NCBI GenBank assembly: GCA_016705335.1
Contig: JADIYN010000028.1
Span: 1 to 47,637, forward strand
Length of the DNA: 47,637 bases
Direction of reading: 5' to 3'
Source of the DNA: Draconibacterium sp.
Lineage (GTDB): Bacteria > Bacteroidota > Bacteroidia > Bacteroidales > Prolixibacteraceae
Part shown: positions 46,261 through 47,637 of the stretch, one piece after another
Position numbering within the stretch: position 1 is the stretch's first letter
Layout of the letters: every line of letters begins with the position of its first letter
The notes under the pieces: generated by a model
Database searches by the model: none
Seen by the model: the letters and a program-made list of their open reading frames with translations, nothing else
What the model was told of the DNA's origin: nothing
Translations under genes and position numbers: made by a program

Positions 46261-46294
46261 TACCCCTCGTCTGGCAGACGAGGGGTAAGTTGTC
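46261..46294. repeat. REP hairpin, third copy
   Basis: TACCCCTCGTCT (46261-46272), loop GGC, AGACGAGGGGTA (46276-46287), then AGTTGTC. Same orientation as the left unit. Its stem tip is CT/AG where the others have T/A, a compensatory change that keeps the pairing, which argues for selection on structure. Confidence 0.8.
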
Positions 46295-46324
46295 AGTCGA
46301 TTGTATCGACATTTTGAGCCAGTT

Positions 46325-46529
46325 ATTTTTATACCTTTAACGGCGAAAAGCTGCGCAAAACGGTTGAAGACAACGTGACCATTACCAAGGTTGATTACTG
46401 CGGGCCGGGCGCCTGTCCCGGTTTACAAAATCTTATGAGGATACGAATTAGATTTTGTTAATCGGGGTTTATGAAACAACGAGCGGAACACGTTCTTTAA
46501 AATATATTTTAACGCCATATGGCATAAAA
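46325..46529 (+). pseudogene. Remnant of an RHS/YD-repeat protein gene
   Basis: In one frame the sequence reads YTFNGEKLRKTVEDNVTI, then TKVDYCG, as in YD-repeat cores, and stops at about 46460. A later frame has KYILTPYGIKW, which resembles the LKYILTPxG segment after the repeats. The pieces are out of frame with each other and lack a start. This looks like the decayed end of a polymorphic-toxin or RHS gene. Confidence 0.45.
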
Positions 46530-46530
46530 T

Positions 46531-46571
46531 GGATACCATCTTTATCTACCGGTTGGAGTAAGATGGCATCC
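46531..46571. repeat. Hairpin GGATACCATCTT / AAGATGGCATCC
   Basis: The 12-base arms at 46531-46542 and 46560-46571 pair with one mismatch over a 17-base loop. An AT stretch follows, so it may act as a weak terminator. It lies between the RHS remnant and the OstA-like gene. Confidence 0.4.
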
Positions 46572-46705
46572 TAAATTTTTATGCCCCAATTTTAATTGGA
46601 TAAAATTTTTATTGAATTTCCCCGCTTGTAATTTAGTAAATCACGGGTTTCAACGTTTTAACATTTAAAATCTTAACATTTTTAATCCCGGCAGCACGTT
46701 GCATT

Positions 46706-47637
46706 TTACTTTTCTTCAACTGGTTCATTTGTTTTGTCAGTTTCTGCTTCATCTTCTTCCGGTTCCTTAGCAGGTTTCCTCTCAAAAATATCATATTTCG
46801 ATAGTGGACGAAGTTGTATTTTCCAATCAAAATCCTTCAGTTTTTTGTCTTCTTCGGTTAATTCAAACAGCGGTTTTAACTCACCTTCGGGAGCTTTAAA
46901 AAATATGATTTTGTAAATTTTCCCATCGTTGAACCTGATTGATATTTTGCTGCTTTCGGCACGGTTCAGCCCAATTATTTCTTCTTTTTCACGGGCATAA
47001 TAAAGTGTCTGTCCATTTCCATCCACATCAATATTGTTCAGCTTGTTATTCACAATATATCCAACCATTTCTTTGCCTTTTATCTGGTCGTACATATTTG
47101 AGTCCTGTTTCGAGATGATAAAACTGTTTTTCGTGAGGTGCAGCTCATCGGGAGCATTTTGAAATTGCCTCATTTCAATTAAATCGGCTGTGAGTTGGTG
47201 TATGTCAGACCAAATTACGGGTGAATTGTATAGTTGAATTAATGAATCGCGTGTGAAATACACCATCGAATCGCAAAGACCCTGGAGGTCGGTTCGAAAG
47301 AACCTTACTTTATGATAGCCAAAGATTATTTTCTCATCGGGGACAGTATCGGGCATCGAACGCAAAGTATCGGCATGTAAAAAAGTGTGTCCTTTTCATC
47401 GCAATTCATATAAACTGCTGAATCGGTAACCAAAGCTGTTTCAAGAAAATCATTGTATTCAGCAACATTTCCCTGTAATTATCGAACTGTTTTCCAAATC
47501 AGTAATTCTTACTGAACCGAGTGCTTTTCCTGATTTGTTTTCTTTGTTGTAACGAATATAGTTTGCTGCAATATTTTGCGATTCGTTTGAAATAACAGGC
47601 TTTTTTAGCAGTTCAGCTTCGCCTGTATTCGAATCGT
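46706..47637 (-). CDS. OstA/LptA-like envelope protein, 5' partial, frameshifted
   Basis: The gene enters from the window end. Repeating OstA-type beta segments are visible: AANYIRYNKENKSGKALGSVRI, AEYNDFLETALVTDSAVYMN, DTLFLHADTLRS, MVYFTRDSLIQLYNSPVIWSD, and ADLIEMRQFQ. The C-terminus is acidic and Lys-rich (PEEDEAETDKTNEPVEEK). Frame slips occur near 47475 and 47385 (T run). Family members carry LPS through the periplasm (LptA) or belong to the LptD N-terminal domain; in Bacteroidota this long OstA_N-type protein is common. The start lies outside the window. Confidence 0.75.

Noticed and set aside
1..47637. CRISPR array or defence island
   Set aside because: No regularly spaced direct repeats and no cas, restriction or retron genes were seen; the only repeats are REP-like units and single inverted repeats.

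Overview
The window reads as chromosomal DNA of a Bacteroidota bacterium, most likely class Bacteroidia (Marinilabiliales/Prolixibacteraceae-like; family level is a guess). It is AT-rich, has Bacteroidota-type -7 boxes (TAnnTTTG), lacks clear Shine-Dalgarno sites, and carries families typical of the phylum: DUF6266, DUF4377/META, tandem LytS-type kinases, a eukaryote-like NADP isocitrate dehydrogenase and a REP-associated transposase.

Layout. 1-1720: heavy-metal genes (a Met/His-rich lipoprotein and two exported HMA proteins). 1720-2985: gene-free, strongly pyrimidine-biased DNA with two inverted repeats. 2985-7000: a DUF6266 protein, tRNA-Pro(GGG), a thioredoxin reductase and two secreted proteins. 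7255-11221: three LytS-type kinases in a row, the third without its phospho-acceptor His, then one LytTR response regulator. 11368-22449: housekeeping and mixed genes (class IV aminotransferase, phosphofructokinase, ThuA protein, cobalamin adenosyltransferase, ABC ATPase, RecG, TMTC-like TPR membrane protein, Tat aldo/keto reductase, GtrA fragment, ArfB). 22451-26150: a Crp/Fnr regulator divergent from a redox operon (NifX-like, atypical thioredoxin, thioredoxin reductase, OsmC, membrane-anchored thioredoxin). 26210-28846: exonuclease III and an acyl-CoA dehydrogenase. 29220-35408 (minus): an oxidative TCA block, acn - icd (NADP type) - icd (predicted NAD type) - gltA, with gltA truncated. 37167-44637 (minus): a leucine/isoleucine operon, leuA-leuC-leuD-citramalate/IPM synthase-(DUF433/DUF5615 toxin-antitoxin)-leuB, preceded by a leader that looks like a complete translation-coupled attenuator. 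44932-46294: a REP-associated tyrosine transposase (RAYT) with three REP hairpins. 46325-end: an RHS-like remnant and the 3' part of an OstA/LptA-like gene.

The best candidate for a new system is the leu leader (44498-44637, minus): a 23-residue peptide with 12 Leu/Ile residues, its stop codon inside an antiterminator arm, and three mutually exclusive pairings ending in a terminator with a U-run, about 200 nt before leuA. The REP/RAYT locus, and the REP-like inverted pairs on both sides of leuD, come next.

Data quality: about 17 otherwise conserved genes carry one or more frameshifts, many of them at homopolymers and with compensating pairs inside single genes. I read most as sequencing or assembly errors and give such genes full-length coordinates. 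The missing 3' end of gltA, the missing 5' end of the GtrA gene and the in-frame stop in the DUF4268 gene are of a different kind and deserve separate checks.
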